The notes below the pieces were generated by a model. That model searched no databases and was not told the DNA's origin. It worked only from the letters and a program-made list of their open reading frames with translations. A stretch of 41,124 nt of DNA from Bacteroidota bacterium (GTDB lineage Bacteria; Bacteroidota; Bacteroidia; Flavobacteriales_D; JABDKJ01), in assembly GCA_024279715.1 (NCBI GenBank), contig JAJRRH010000154.1, forward strand, positions 1 to 41,124. The letters are read 5' to 3'. The first letter of the stretch is position 1; every line of letters starts with the position of its first letter. Both the position numbers and the translations under genes were made by a program. This document shows positions 18,402 through 29,600 of this stretch, in pieces.

Positions 18402-19393
18402 TTATTGTTGTTCCTTGAGAGTGATTTTGGTGCAAAAATAAAGAACACGGCGCCAATTATCGACGGCAACATCATATTTATCAACCAGAGTATCAATGAA
18501 GCTACTACAATATATGCATCATTACCGATAATCGGGCCTAAAATAACCAATGCCGAGGTCTCTCTTAATCCAATACCAAAGAACATAGAAGGTAGCACAC
18601 TAATGACAAAAAAGCTTAAAGCCAACGGCATAAATAATGAGAAGAGACTCACAGAAGGGACAAAAATTAGTAATAACATAAAATATTGCAATAAGAAAAC
18701 TAAGTACCTAGCCGCACTCAATCCAAGAACAGACCATTTAATATGAATCGAATATTGCATTAACACTTTGAAGGAATCGCTTAACTTAAGTGAAGGTAAA
18801 AATCTATCCAAAGAATATATAATCTTGGTTGGAAAGAAATAAACGTAAGAAACGACTATTAGTAAGACAAAAGAAAACATAAATATATAGTCCGACTGCA
18901 AGAAGGCAACTTTGGATACTACAATTGCCGATAGCCCAACAATAACAGTGACGAACAGTTGGGCAAGACCACCAAAAACAGAAGCTATTACTGCTTCTCC
19001 TCTTACCTCCTTTGGAAAAAACCAAACCCTTCCAATAAAAGACCCTACTCTAAATGGGGTCAACATGGTGAATGCAAGCCCTGTAAGTACTGACCTATAA
19101 GCCTGTGAAATAGTTAATCTATGCGTATCTCTAAGTAAAAACCTCCACTTATAAGCCTCTATACCCCAATTGACGTAAGTTAAGGTTAAAACTGCCAATA
19201 ATAATATAACACCAGGCAAATGTGTTAATTTAATCAGCACATCATCCATTGAAATTGACAATTCAGGACTGCTAGAAAGTCGATTATAAACATACCATAC
19301 ACTCAGTACTAATACGCCAATAACCAATACTATTCGTAAATATGGTAATCTTCTACGTTGTCCGATTTGACTTAGTACTGCCGTTATGTCCAT
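18398..19393 (-). CDS. Lysylphosphatidylglycerol synthase TM region / UPF0104 flippase-like membrane protein
   Basis: NWGIEAYKWRFLLR...AYRSVLTGLAFTMLTPFRVGSFIGRVWFFP...ASVFGGLAQLFVTVIVG, typical of the UPF0104 family; multi-TM. Confidence 0.82.
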   Translation of the reverse strand: MDITAVLSQIGQRRRLPYLRIVLVIGVLVLSVWYVYNRLSSSPELSISMDDVLIKLTHLPGVILLLAVLTLTYVNWGIEAYKWRFLLRDTHRLTISQAYRSVLTGLAFTMLTPFRVGSFIGRVWFFPKEVRGEAVIASVFGGLAQLFVTVIVGLSAIVVSKVAFLQSDYIFMFSFVLLIVVSYVYFFPTKIIYSLDRFLPSLKLSDSFKVLMQYSIHIKWSVLGLSAARYLVFLLQYFMLLLIFVPSVSLFSLFMPLALSFFVISVLPSMFFGIGLRETSALVILGPIIGNDAYIVVASLILWLINMMLPSIIGAVFFIFAPKSLSRNNNK

Positions 19394-19560
19394 CCCACTA
19401 TATTTGTCACCGCGCTTTTTTTGTCTTTCCCGTATTGGTTATACAAACCTACGTAAAATAATGGCTTCCCGCTAGTTTCAAATGTATCTCAATGATTATA
19501 GACTCACTTTATCTATATCTATATAATTACTATAAAATAATTACCTTCGTCCAAGACAAC

Positions 19561-20136
19561 ATGTCAAAAACAAAAATCATAAAAGAACGGATTATTCTTG
19601 GAGTAGATCCGGGTACTGTAGCTATGGGTTATGGCATCATAAAAGTTGTGGGTAATAATACGGAACTACTCACTATGGGAGTAATTCTTCTTTCTAAATA
19701 CGATGACCATGCGATTCGTTTAAGGCATATCTTTAAAAGGATCATCTCTTTGATAGATGAATTTCATCCAGATGAATTGGCTATAGAGGCACCCTTCTAC
19801 GGGAAAAATGTACAGAGTATGTTGAAACTGGGGCGTGCTCAAGGGGTGGCCATTGCGGCATGTCTTAGCAGAGAATTGCCTTATGTAGAATATGCCCCTA
19901 AAAAGATAAAACAATCGGTTACAGGCAGTGGTAATGCTTCAAAGCAACAGGTCGCAGGGATGATTAAGAGTATTCTTGAACTTGAAAGCCTTCCATCTAA
20001 CTTTGATGCGACAGATGCTGTTGCTACTGCACTTTGCCATTTTTATCAATCTAAAAATGGGCTTAGTACAGGAAAGAAATATTCAGGTTGGAAATCATTT
20101 GTAGATCAGAATCCGAAACTAAATGCTAAAAATTAA
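19561..20136 (+). CDS. ruvC: Crossover junction endodeoxyribonuclease RuvC
   Basis: [81 protein letters not shown]. Start set at MSKTK (19561). Confidence 0.95.
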   Translation: MSKTKIIKERIILGVDPGTVAMGYGIIKVVGNNTELLTMGVILLSKYDDHAIRLRHIFKRIISLIDEFHPDELAIEAPFYGKNVQSMLKLGRAQGVAIAACLSRELPYVEYAPKKIKQSVTGSGNASKQQVAGMIKSILELESLPSNFDATDAVATALCHFYQSKNGLSTGKKYSGWKSFVDQNPKLNAKN

Positions 20137-20525
20137 TTTGCATTACGAATTTTCTCAGCGATGATAAACAATTCATCATTGGTAAGCTTTAGTTTTTCTT
20201 TTGAAAAATTCATCTCCTCTACACTATTCATTGGCAAAAGGTGAATATGGGCATGGGCTACTTCCAAGCCGATGACCGTAACTCCTATACGACGACATGA
20301 TATCCCCTTCTTTATTTTTATTGCCACTTGTTTGGCAAAAATCATAAATTCTGACAACTCATCGTCTTCAATATCAAATATATAGTCTGTTTCCTTTTTT
20401 GGAATAACCAATACATGGCCTTCCACTAAGGGATTGATATCCAAAAATGCTAAGAATTGATTATCCTCTGCAACGATATGAGCAGGTATTTCTTTACTTA
20501 CAATTTTAGAAAAAATAGATGACAT
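20133..20525 (-). CDS. HIT family protein
   Basis: [44 protein letters not shown]...[14 protein letters not shown] (HxHxH variant). Confidence 0.95.
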   Translation of the reverse strand: MSSIFSKIVSKEIPAHIVAEDNQFLAFLDINPLVEGHVLVIPKKETDYIFDIEDDELSEFMIFAKQVAIKIKKGISCRRIGVTVIGLEVAHAHIHLLPMNSVEEMNFSKEKLKLTNDELFIIAEKIRNAN

Positions 20526-20998
20526 TAACGAGTGATTTTCACTATTTCAAACTCTATAGTACCACCTGGAGTTTCTACTTCAGCAATCTCACCGACTGCT
20601 TTGCCTAACAATCCTTTTCCTAATGGAGATTCTATTGACACTTTTTTTAATTTTACATCGGCTTCATTTTCAGCAACCAAAGTATAGGTCATTTCGGCAT
20701 TGGATTTCACATTCTTAATCGTTACGGTAGAAAGTATGAATACCTTAGAGTTATCCATTTGAGATTCATCAATTAATCTAGCTTTGGCAAGACTCTCCTT
20801 AAGTTTTGATATTTTCATCTCCAACATACCTTGTGCCTCCTTTGCAGCATCATATTCGGCGTTTTCACTTAAATCGCCCTTATCCCGTGCATCAGCAATT
20901 TGATTGGAGATTGCTGGTCTATCTACAGACTCGTATTGTTTTAGCTCTTGTTTTAGTCTTGCTAATCCTTCTTCCGTATAGTATGATATATTACTCAT
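20525..20998 (-). CDS. greA: Transcription elongation factor GreA
   Basis: YYTEEGLARLKQELKQY...ISNQIADARDKGDLSENAEYDAAKEAQGMLEMKI...SPLGKGLLGKAVGEIAEVETPGG. Confidence 0.96.
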   Translation of the reverse strand: MSNISYYTEEGLARLKQELKQYESVDRPAISNQIADARDKGDLSENAEYDAAKEAQGMLEMKISKLKESLAKARLIDESQMDNSKVFILSTVTIKNVKSNAEMTYTLVAENEADVKLKKVSIESPLGKGLLGKAVGEIAEVETPGGTIEFEIVKITR

Positions 20999-21021
20999 AA
21001 TCCTAAGATTGTGTATTAATT

Positions 21022-21050
21022 AAAAAAAAGAAAACCCTTTAGGAGTTTTC
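21022..21050 (-). terminator. Terminator/attenuator-like hairpin in the predicted greA leader
   Basis: Minus strand: GAAAACTC-CTAAA-GGGTTTTC followed by eight T. Lies between a -7 element (21058-21065) and the greA ATG (20998). Confidence 0.6.
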
Positions 21051-21057
21051 TATAATG

Positions 21058-21065
21058 CAAAGATA
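21058..21065 (-). promoter_or_regulatory. Putative greA -7 promoter element (TATCTTTG)
   Basis: CAAAGATA on plus reads TATCTTTG on minus. No clear -33 TTTG at canonical spacing. Confidence 0.45.
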
Positions 21066-21093
21066 ATAAAAAAATAGTATTGCTAGGGCCACT

Positions 21094-21130
21094 AAAAAAA
21101 AGAGCACCTTTCGACAAGAAAGATGCTCTT
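21094..21130 (-). terminator. Intrinsic terminator of the PorV-like / T9SS / TonB receptor gene run
   Basis: Minus strand AAGAGCATCTTTC-TTGTC-GAAAGGTGCTCTT then a T-run; 20 nt downstream of the gene ending at 21150. Confidence 0.85.
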
Positions 21131-21149
21131 AAAAATTTCATCCTTGATA

Positions 21150-22196
21150 TTACATATCTATTCTAATCCCAATTCTATGATTTCCATCAAACTGGTTTGT
21201 ATCTTGATAAGAATAATCAAATCCTAAAACTCCTCCTTCATCATTGATAGGCACTTGAAGTGAAAGACCCGCACCGATACCGGTAAGAGAATTAGCAGTA
21301 TTAACTGTACCTATATTGGTTTCGTACATATAACCACCTCTTAAAGCGAAAGATTTACCAAGTCTATATTCTATACCAAATCTATACTGATCGTAAGTAA
21401 AAGAATTTGAGGTAAAGCTCCCAGAAGCAGTAATTTCATTTTTCTCATTCAGTAAGAAGTCGTAACCAACTCCCATTGAAATTAAAGAAGGTAATTCATA
21501 GTTCTCAGCTCTTTGATCGAGAGTCGTTACATAATCATTCAGGTTATCTTCCTGGATAATAGTAGAAGTGCTAAGCCCATCGCCTTCGTATTTCATGGTA
21601 GCTCCAACGTTCTTAAGATTTATACCAATTTTTATTTGATCTTTCTCACCAGTCACATACTGGATACCTGCATCAAATGCAACGCCGCCAGCTTTAAGAT
21701 TGTGTATAGATTCTGAAATCAACTTTACACTAACTCCTCCATATATACTGTTTGAGAATTCTTTAGCGTATGACAATCCAAGTATTGATTTTTTCACACT
21801 AAAAACAGATCCATTTCCATCAGGAACTAATGTAGTAGAATTGTTAAAATCTCCAAAATCAATAAAAGAATATGATATTCCTATAGTTGAAGACTCTCCT
21901 GCTTTTACACCAAGTGCTAATCCATATACTCCAACATCAGATCCTACCATATACCGAGTATTGGTGATTGCTACCTCCATTTTATTGACAAATGCCAATC
22001 CAGCAACATTCATAAAGGATCCTTCAATACCACGTACCGTAGCAATGTTGGAACTCATCAGTCCGGTACTTCGTGCCCACGGGTTTAGCAACAACTGCGT
22101 TGCACCAGCAGAACCTATTCTATCTTCATTTCCAGCATACGTATTTGTTGAACCAAATAACGCCATTGCGGTTAATATTAATATAATTTTCTTCAT
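21150..22196 (-). CDS. PorV/PorQ family outer-membrane protein
   Basis: Signal peptide, then GSAGATQLLLNPWARSTGLMSSNIATVRGIEGSFMNVAGLAFV, a typical PorV/PorQ N-terminal segment, and a beta-barrel pattern with C-terminal HRIGIRIDM. Confidence 0.85.
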   Translation of the reverse strand: MKKIILILTAMALFGSTNTYAGNEDRIGSAGATQLLLNPWARSTGLMSSNIATVRGIEGSFMNVAGLAFVNKMEVAITNTRYMVGSDVGVYGLALGVKAGESSTIGISYSFIDFGDFNNSTTLVPDGNGSVFSVKKSILGLSYAKEFSNSIYGGVSVKLISESIHNLKAGGVAFDAGIQYVTGEKDQIKIGINLKNVGATMKYEGDGLSTSTIIQEDNLNDYVTTLDQRAENYELPSLISMGVGYDFLLNEKNEITASGSFTSNSFTYDQYRFGIEYRLGKSFALRGGYMYETNIGTVNTANSLTGIGAGLSLQVPINDEGGVLGFDYSYQDTNQFDGNHRIGIRIDM

Positions 22197-22225
22197 AGTT
22201 TGCTTAATTATAATATTGTTTGATT

Positions 22226-25200
22226 TTAGAAGTCGTTGAGATCAAGTTTCCTAGTCACTCCAAACCATTTCACTACTTTATTCCCAATTCCTGGGGCATC
22301 GATATAGAATATATAAGCACCACCTGAAATAGGAATACTGTATTCATTCTTTAGATCCCATTCTAAGTATGTAAGATCATTATCTTTTGCTAAAGATCTC
22401 ACAAGAGTTCCAGATGTATTGAATATTTTAATCGTACACTCAGGAGGAAGATTGATGATTTTCACTCTATTATCCAACCTGCTATTTTCATAGTATGAGA
22501 ATGCATAATAAGGATTAGGTACCACATTGATTAAATCTAATGCACTTTCTGCAGTTGGTAAATCATTTATCACCGTTGTTGCTCCTTTAGTGCTAAACTT
22601 GTATAGAGGGAACCAATCATTCTCAGATAACGCTGCCATGTCATCGTCATATAAATCCACATCATCATAATCAAACAATCCATCAGGAGCAAGGTAAGGC
22701 GCCTCAAAATGTTTCGCAATGGTTGGATATCTCTGATAAGGTTTTTTAACCCTTAGTTTAATTGACACCTCATTTGGTATCAATCCATCCTGTACAGACT
22801 TCAACTCAAAACCTTCCTTAAGTAAAGGAAGCATTACCCAACTTATGGATGTCATTGCCGACTTTCTTAGTCCCACTGGTTTTGCATACGCATATTTGAA
22901 GAAACGTTTTGCTCCATCATAACTACCAACTCGGTCATTGTCACCTTTTCTTCGAGCCTCATTTCTGAATACGTAAATATAATGCATTCCACCAAATTTT
23001 GCATTTGCAGCACTTTCAGTTTCAAGGAAAGGATTCCACATTTGAGAGGTAGGATTCCAGATCATATCATCTCCATTTTCAGTTCCGAGGTAGCTATTTT
23101 CACCAAATGCCATATTCAATCTCTCACCTGTTTCAACATCTATTGCATATCCTGGGAACCATCCATAGCCAAAACTTTTTCCGATAAGATCTTCGTCTGG
23201 ATGATTGTTCCAATCACCTCCCCAGACTAATTTCTTCCATGATTCTTTCACATCATCATTAAAACTTTGACCACTACTGCCAGGCCACATATCATCATCA
23301 AGAAATGACTGGGTGATATTTTGTGCGCCAAAGTAAGATATCTCATCGGCATTACCGCCTTCCAATATATTCTTACCGTTCTTATCCACAGACAAAGCAA
23401 CTCTTGGGTAGAGTTTAAATGCCATACCTCCATCCGTATTCACTGGGAATTTTTGAATTTCTAGCACCGGTACTCTCGACCATTTAGATTTGTCATCTGT
23501 AAGTATGATGTCCACATTATTGATTTCTTCAAACCTTGTGGAAGTTGAGTTATTATTATTAGCTATATCCACAGGACCATTCCAGTTATGACCAGCCGTA
23601 ATCCACGGACTAACTGTACCACCAAGCACTCCAGCGTATTCAGAATTAGGATCTGGCACTCCTGAATTAACGGCGTTATAGTAACATTCATCATTGACAT
23701 CCGCATCTTCTTGATCAACTCCTTCCGGACAATCCCCTTGAGCAGTTCCAGAGCGTATCCAATTTTGCTCAGAGAAAACATCAACATCATTAACGCCAGT
23801 CAACCATTCGTTCGAAGGGTCATCAAATGTCATTGTAGCCCCAATAAATTCTGGTCTTCCACCTTGAATCGTCGTGAAATCGGTCACTTCTTTCTGCACA
23901 AGCTCTATCGATATTCCATAATCAAGCAATAAATATTCTTCTTGTACGCTTAGGGTTTTTGATGATTCTCCGATAACAGTTCCACTGCCATCAATTATCT
24001 CCCACTTTGTTTCTGTCGCATCAATTTCTGCTCCCTCACTTGGGTTGCCATCTTCTGAATGGAAGAATCGAATTTTGAAATCACCATCTTTTACATTCAA
24101 TGGATCGATTACTTTAATAGCTACCGGAGAACCTCCAGCTTTATATTCAAGTTCATCCACAATCCATGGAGATCCATCCATGATTTCATCAATACTTTTT
24201 TGGCTTAGCTCTAAGAAATTGTCACCTGTTCCAACACCTTCAACTCTGGTTAGAGGTAATAAATCTCCATAAGAAGCTGATATGATGGAGCCATTAGTTT
24301 CTGATTCTGTTTTATGAGGTATACCTTTTATTGCCGTAATCTCAGAGTTATTATAAGATAAACGCCCTTCTAAATATGGTGTTGCTTGCCCTTCCCCAGT
24401 ACCATCTTGAGCTATTGAAAATGGTGCCCATTCATTATAGGCATAAGCAATAACCATAAAGTAGTAAGGTTTATGATTGATCAGTGCTCCTCCTGAGAAT
24501 TTATCAGTTACCACTCTAAATGAATGTTTAATACCATCATCCGTACCTTGTACTTCTTCAACATAGTTGAATCCTCCAGATCCTGCTACTGCCGTCACAT
24601 TAAATATATCGTCCACACCATTATCAATATCCACTTGTGTGATTAGTCTTGCACGTTCTGCATCTTCAAGATCGGCAGCCTTCACTGTTCCGTCAAACAA
24701 CTGGTACACTTTATATCCTTCAAATCTGTAGTTTTTATCTTCTCCATCAGGAATACTAGCATCACTTTCTACATAAGATTCTGTTGCATCCGTTTGACTA
24801 AGATATAGAATTATCTCTTGGTCTAATTCTTGAATTGCTAACCCTGGGGCACCAGGCCCGTCCAAAATTTGGAAACAGTTATCAAACAATGCTTGCGCTT
24901 TATCATCCGCAATAAACAATGCATCTCTTAATGCATCAATTCCACCAGGTGCTTGTGCCCAAACCACACCTACCGTGATATTGTTAAACTCCCCAGGATC
25001 CAGCGTAAATGGTCCAGCAGACTGTAAGAATCTTCTATCTCCTTTCTCATTTCCATCAGTCTCTTCAGACCAAGGTTCTTGGACAAGACCGTTTGTACCG
25101 TAACCAAGTGGATCTGAATCACCAGGCACCACATAGTCACAAATCACATCGCCGCCTAAACCATCTCCACCATACGTGAAAGGCGCGCCATTTTGCCATC

Positions 25201-26569
25201 TACCAGTTAAATAATTATAGAATTCGACTGCATTTCCTGGATCAGTTTGAGGATTTGTACGCTGTCTATCATAATAAACGAATTTACTCATTCCTAGTCG
25301 TTCGTTATCCACAATAGTATCTGGCTCGTCCACATTTGGGTCATAAAATCCAAGACCAATACCTGGATAAGGTATAGCATTTTCGGATTCCCATAAGTTA
25401 GGATTGGGATCAATTAAGTTGTTGATACCATCTGCATCCATATAAGGCCCTTCAAAGAAATCAATTCCGACTGCAGGAGGGTCATCTCCATATCCTGGTG
25501 TACCCGAAACGGATTCGTCAAATTCATCCCCATTGTATGTGTATCCTAATCCTCTTTGCACGTCACAACCCACATAATCATCTTCACTGAAACCAACATC
25601 GGCATCAGCATATTGACCAAAATAAGTGTTTTGCAGTGTCTGAACCCCTCTATTAATCATTACGTAATTATAAAAGGTCATATTGTTAATCTCATCTGTT
25701 GTACCGTACACGAAAGCTTGGGCTTGTATTTCCATTCCAATTGGCTCACCATCCGTAGAACCAGTATGAATACCTCCATTATCATTGAACACCCACCACA
25801 GATTTTCATCTCCAAATAACGGGATTAAATCTTGCGGCCCTCTTGATCTACAATCCACATCACCAGCAATATCATATCCTGGGAAATCACCTTCTGCAGG
25901 ATTGTAGATGCCGTTTTCGCCTTCTGTTCCTACTCGTTCGCCGAAAGGTGCTAATCTAAATGCAAACCCCTCTGTTGGATTATTCCCAGGCCACTCATCA
26001 AAATATGCAGGATATGAATACCCATTTTCAAATGGAGGCTCGTTAATTGCTTCTGGTGGACACTCTCCAGCCGCAATACATTCTAAGGTACTCCAATATA
26101 AATTATGCAGTTGAACATCAGCCAAGCGGGTATGATAATGTCTATCATACTTTTGACATAACACATTCAACGCTGTAGCGCTTCCATCCACAGACAATGG
26201 CCCATTCCAATAATCGGTAGCACCACCTTGTCTATAAAGTACCGCTGCAAGTTTTAATTGTTGATCAGGTGTACGACCACCCATCCACAGTCCACCAGCG
26301 AAAAGGGCATTTACTCCTTGCCCACTAGGCACTTCATAAAGTGGGTTACTTTGATCATACCAAAGCAAACCGCTCGATTCAATACCAAACTCAACGTTAT
26401 TCAAGTTCAATGTAACATAAGCCGTTGGTGGAAAACAGGACTCTGATTTCTCCATTAATTTTTCGGAAGAATTGTTCACAGGTTGTACTCCCGGCAATTC
26501 TTTGTTTTTTGCATCAAGTCCAAAAGTCGTTAGACTGATTAATGCTATTAATAATATACTTTTTTTCAT
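22226..26569 (-). CDS. Giant secreted protein with a T9SS-sorting-like C-terminus
   Basis: 1447 aa. Signal peptide MKKSILLIALISLTTFGLDA. C-terminal LINVVPNPYYAFSYYENSRLDNRVKIINLPPECTIKIFNTSGTLVRSL...ISGGAYIFYIDAPGIGNKVVKWFGV. Confidence 0.85.
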   Translation of the reverse strand: MKKSILLIALISLTTFGLDAKNKELPGVQPVNNSSEKLMEKSESCFPPTAYVTLNLNNVEFGIESSGLLWYDQSNPLYEVPSGQGVNALFAGGLWMGGRTPDQQLKLAAVLYRQGGATDYWNGPLSVDGSATALNVLCQKYDRHYHTRLADVQLHNLYWSTLECIAAGECPPEAINEPPFENGYSYPAYFDEWPGNNPTEGFAFRLAPFGERVGTEGENGIYNPAEGDFPGYDIAGDVDCRSRGPQDLIPLFGDENLWWVFNDNGGIHTGSTDGEPIGMEIQAQAFVYGTTDEINNMTFYNYVMINRGVQTLQNTYFGQYADADVGFSEDDYVGCDVQRGLGYTYNGDEFDESVSGTPGYGDDPPAVGIDFFEGPYMDADGINNLIDPNPNLWESENAIPYPGIGLGFYDPNVDEPDTIVDNERLGMSKFVYYDRQRTNPQTDPGNAVEFYNYLTGRWQNGAPFTYGGDGLGGDVICDYVVPGDSDPLGYGTNGLVQEPWSEETDGNEKGDRRFLQSAGPFTLDPGEFNNITVGVVWAQAPGGIDALRDALFIADDKAQALFDNCFQILDGPGAPGLAIQELDQEIILYLSQTDATESYVESDASIPDGEDKNYRFEGYKVYQLFDGTVKAADLEDAERARLITQVDIDNGVDDIFNVTAVAGSGGFNYVEEVQGTDDGIKHSFRVVTDKFSGGALINHKPYYFMVIAYAYNEWAPFSIAQDGTGEGQATPYLEGRLSYNNSEITAIKGIPHKTESETNGSIISASYGDLLPLTRVEGVGTGDNFLELSQKSIDEIMDGSPWIVDELEYKAGGSPVAIKVIDPLNVKDGDFKIRFFHSEDGNPSEGAEIDATETKWEIIDGSGTVIGESSKTLSVQEEYLLLDYGISIELVQKEVTDFTTIQGGRPEFIGATMTFDDPSNEWLTGVNDVDVFSEQNWIRSGTAQGDCPEGVDQEDADVNDECYYNAVNSGVPDPNSEYAGVLGGTVSPWITAGHNWNGPVDIANNNNSTSTRFEEINNVDIILTDDKSKWSRVPVLEIQKFPVNTDGGMAFKLYPRVALSVDKNGKNILEGGNADEISYFGAQNITQSFLDDDMWPGSSGQSFNDDVKESWKKLVWGGDWNNHPDEDLIGKSFGYGWFPGYAIDVETGERLNMAFGENSYLGTENGDDMIWNPTSQMWNPFLETESAANAKFGGMHYIYVFRNEARRKGDNDRVGSYDGAKRFFKYAYAKPVGLRKSAMTSISWVMLPLLKEGFELKSVQDGLIPNEVSIKLRVKKPYQRYPTIAKHFEAPYLAPDGLFDYDDVDLYDDDMAALSENDWFPLYKFSTKGATTVINDLPTAESALDLINVVPNPYYAFSYYENSRLDNRVKIINLPPECTIKIFNTSGTLVRSLAKDNDLTYLEWDLKNEYSIPISGGAYIFYIDAPGIGNKVVKWFGVTRKLDLNDF

Positions 26570-26632
26570 ATTATGGATGTAATTATATTACGGGTGAATT
26601 TCACCCAAAAATCAATTGTCTTTTCTCTGTGT

Positions 26633-29600
26633 TTAAAAATCCATTCGTACACCTATCTGGATCGTACGAGCCATTCCGTAGTTGTAAGGGTTTTCAAGTC
26701 TTAAGTTATAATAATTTGTGAAAGCAGCAGAATCTTCAGCACCATCAATTTCTTGCTGACCAATACCTGAAGTTAGGTAGCCATCATTACTTGGTGAACC
26801 CGTGTAGGAATATACATTACGTACAATCTTTGTGTTCAATAAATTGTTAACTAACAGATACACATTCATGTTGCTAGTCTTCGCTTTGTCTTTTTCATCA
26901 TCTTTTCCAAATTTTAACGTGATATCACGATCAATTTGAAGATTCAACTGTGCTGATCCAGGCATATTCGCACCATTTATTGATCCATTTAGCCCTCTTG
27001 CACCGTCTAATAAACTACCTGCTATTTTTCTAGAATTGTATGGTGTTCCTGATCCTATATCCGCTATCAGGTTAGCCCCCATATTCTGGAATACTTTCTT
27101 ACCAAACCATACTGGCCCATTATAATCACTCCCTGAACCATATCTATAATCCATAACAATGTTTATAGCGTGTCTTCTATCATAATCCACAGGATTGATA
27201 ACTCTTAAGTTTGGCTCACCATTTCTTGCCAAGGTCTGACCCGAAGCAGAGTTTGAACCAGTACTATTTGCGAATTGCAAAGTGTAATTTGCGAGAAGTC
27301 TTACATTACCTGTACGACGTAGATCAAACGCGAAAGTCATTCCTTTTACCGTACCAAAATCAATATTTTCATACGTTAGATAATTGTTTGGCCATGCATT
27401 CGCTAAAAACCTAACATTCAATTGATCACTCATATCACGATAAAACCCTGAAATCTTTAAGGAAGAGCTCTTTGTTAACACTTGCTGAAACCCTAGTTCA
27501 TAGTCTACTGTTCTGGAAGGACGAAGATTTGGATTGTTTGTCACAGAATTACTTCTTGTCTCAATAAAGTCATAATGAACAAGATTTAATCTGTTTTGAC
27601 CAGCACCTGGTCTTTGTGTCAGTACGTCATAATGGGCGAAAAATACCGCCTCATCAGATATTGGAAATGAGAATGCTAAACGAGGCATCACGTTTATTAC
27701 CGGCTGATAATCAACAAAAGCTTGAGGGTCTAGGAATTGTGAACCATCGGCAGCAACAGTCTCCGGTGTCAAGTATGGCACTACAGTAGAGCTTTGAATT
27801 AAATCTGGACTACTTACAAACACACCGTCTGCAGTATACCAGTCATTTCCATCTCTATACCCAACAACATTTACGGTACTCGCTTCATAGTCCTCTACAT
27901 ATACCACATAATCATCACCAATATTGGAAGGTGCTTGAAGATTATCAATTGGATTGTTACCCACTGTATAGTAGTCACCTACTATATAATTATCCTTTAA
28001 CACTTTTTGATTTGCATCATATCTATCTACTCTGACACCAACATTGAAGATAATATCATCAAAGGAGAATTTATCCATCAAGAAGAATGCATTGTAAATT
28101 GGTCTAAAAGCACCCAACTGTTTCGTTTTATATCCTTTATCATCTACCGCATTGAAATAGTCATCAAAACTTGGATCAGAAGTAAGTTTATTACCCTTGT
28201 GATCAAAACCATAATAACTTACTAGTGACGATCCATTAGCCAAAAGATCATCTGCACTAAACATGTCTATGCTCAACTGCTCAGGACTTACAGCATCAAT
28301 ATTTGCTTGTTCGATATCATTTAAGCCCATTGACTCTCTAAAGTTCAGGTTAAATAGTGTTGGGTCATCTGTAGCTGCCAACGCCCAATCATATTGAAAA
28401 AATCCATCCACTGGCACATCACTTTGAACGGAACCAACCACTTCCGTTTGTCCACCTAACAGTTGACGACCACGAGTCCATAGTCCAACAGGAGCGAGAT
28501 CATATCCTCTATCAACTCTTTGTTCATATTCGACCCCAAGTGTAATGGCATGGTCACCAACATCCGCAGAACCAGATGCTACTAATCGCATTTGGCTATT
28601 ATCTCTTTTTCGGTATAAGTTATTTGCTAATCCAGGAGCATTCCATAATCTATAAATACTCCTTGGCACATCTCCGTTTCTTAATACACCTGCAGCAGAA
28701 ATATTCTCTAGACTCATCGTTGCATTAGGATCATCAATTGAATTGAAATATTGACTGGTAATTCCTGCCAAATCTGGATTCACTGAAGATGGCGTAAAAA
28801 CAACTAAAGTATCTTGCACACCACTTTGGTGCATAGCTCCATTTTCAAATTCATACGTTTTTGTTTGGAAAATATCGAACTTTCCAACATGCCCATATCC
28901 AAAGAAGTTCTCTCCATGCTGTTTATCTTCTATCACTCTGTTGAATTTAGAGTAATCTGCACTAATTGTGTAAAAAGCATTCTTGATTTTAGCCTTACTA
29001 TCTGCACTATCATCAGACTTAAATCGCTGAGTAAACCTCACATACGTTCTCCAAGAAAGATCTTTTCTGTTTTCATTATTTTTATAGTTCAACAATGAGT
29101 TAGAACGTCCTTGTCCACCGGGGAATCCATTAGTTCCTGTATATCCTCTAAAAAGAAATTCATTTGTATTCAGATAATCACCAGATGCTCCCACAGAAAG
29201 TGTCACATCCGGACTAACATTATAATCTATTTTACCAGAGACAGATGCACCTGTTCTACCTGCATTTCTACTAGCAGCTCTGTGCTCGAAGTCACCGGCC
29301 TGTAATAAATTTGCTCTAGAAGAGGTACTATAGGAAGTAGATCCATCGTCGTTTAAAACTTCAGAAATAGCAGAAGGGTTCGCCTCTATATCTGCCAATA
29401 CATCATCTTTTACATACCAGTTACCAATAGCGGATGGACGTGAATCTTCAAACTGACGCACATTACCTGACAAGAAGAATCCTAGTATTGGAGAGGTCTT
29501 AGTGCCTGCTGAATCTTTTCTAAAAACCAAAGGTCCGGCGAAGAATCCCTCCAATTGAGTTCTTCCAAAAGCATCTAACCCGACATTCTTATCTCCTGAT

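Noticed and set aside
22982-29305. Many short ORFs antisense to the T9SS/TonB genes (e.g. 24045..24272, 25556..25819, 28814..29098)
   Set aside because: Shadow ORFs of long, well-supported coding sequences without domains or signals.
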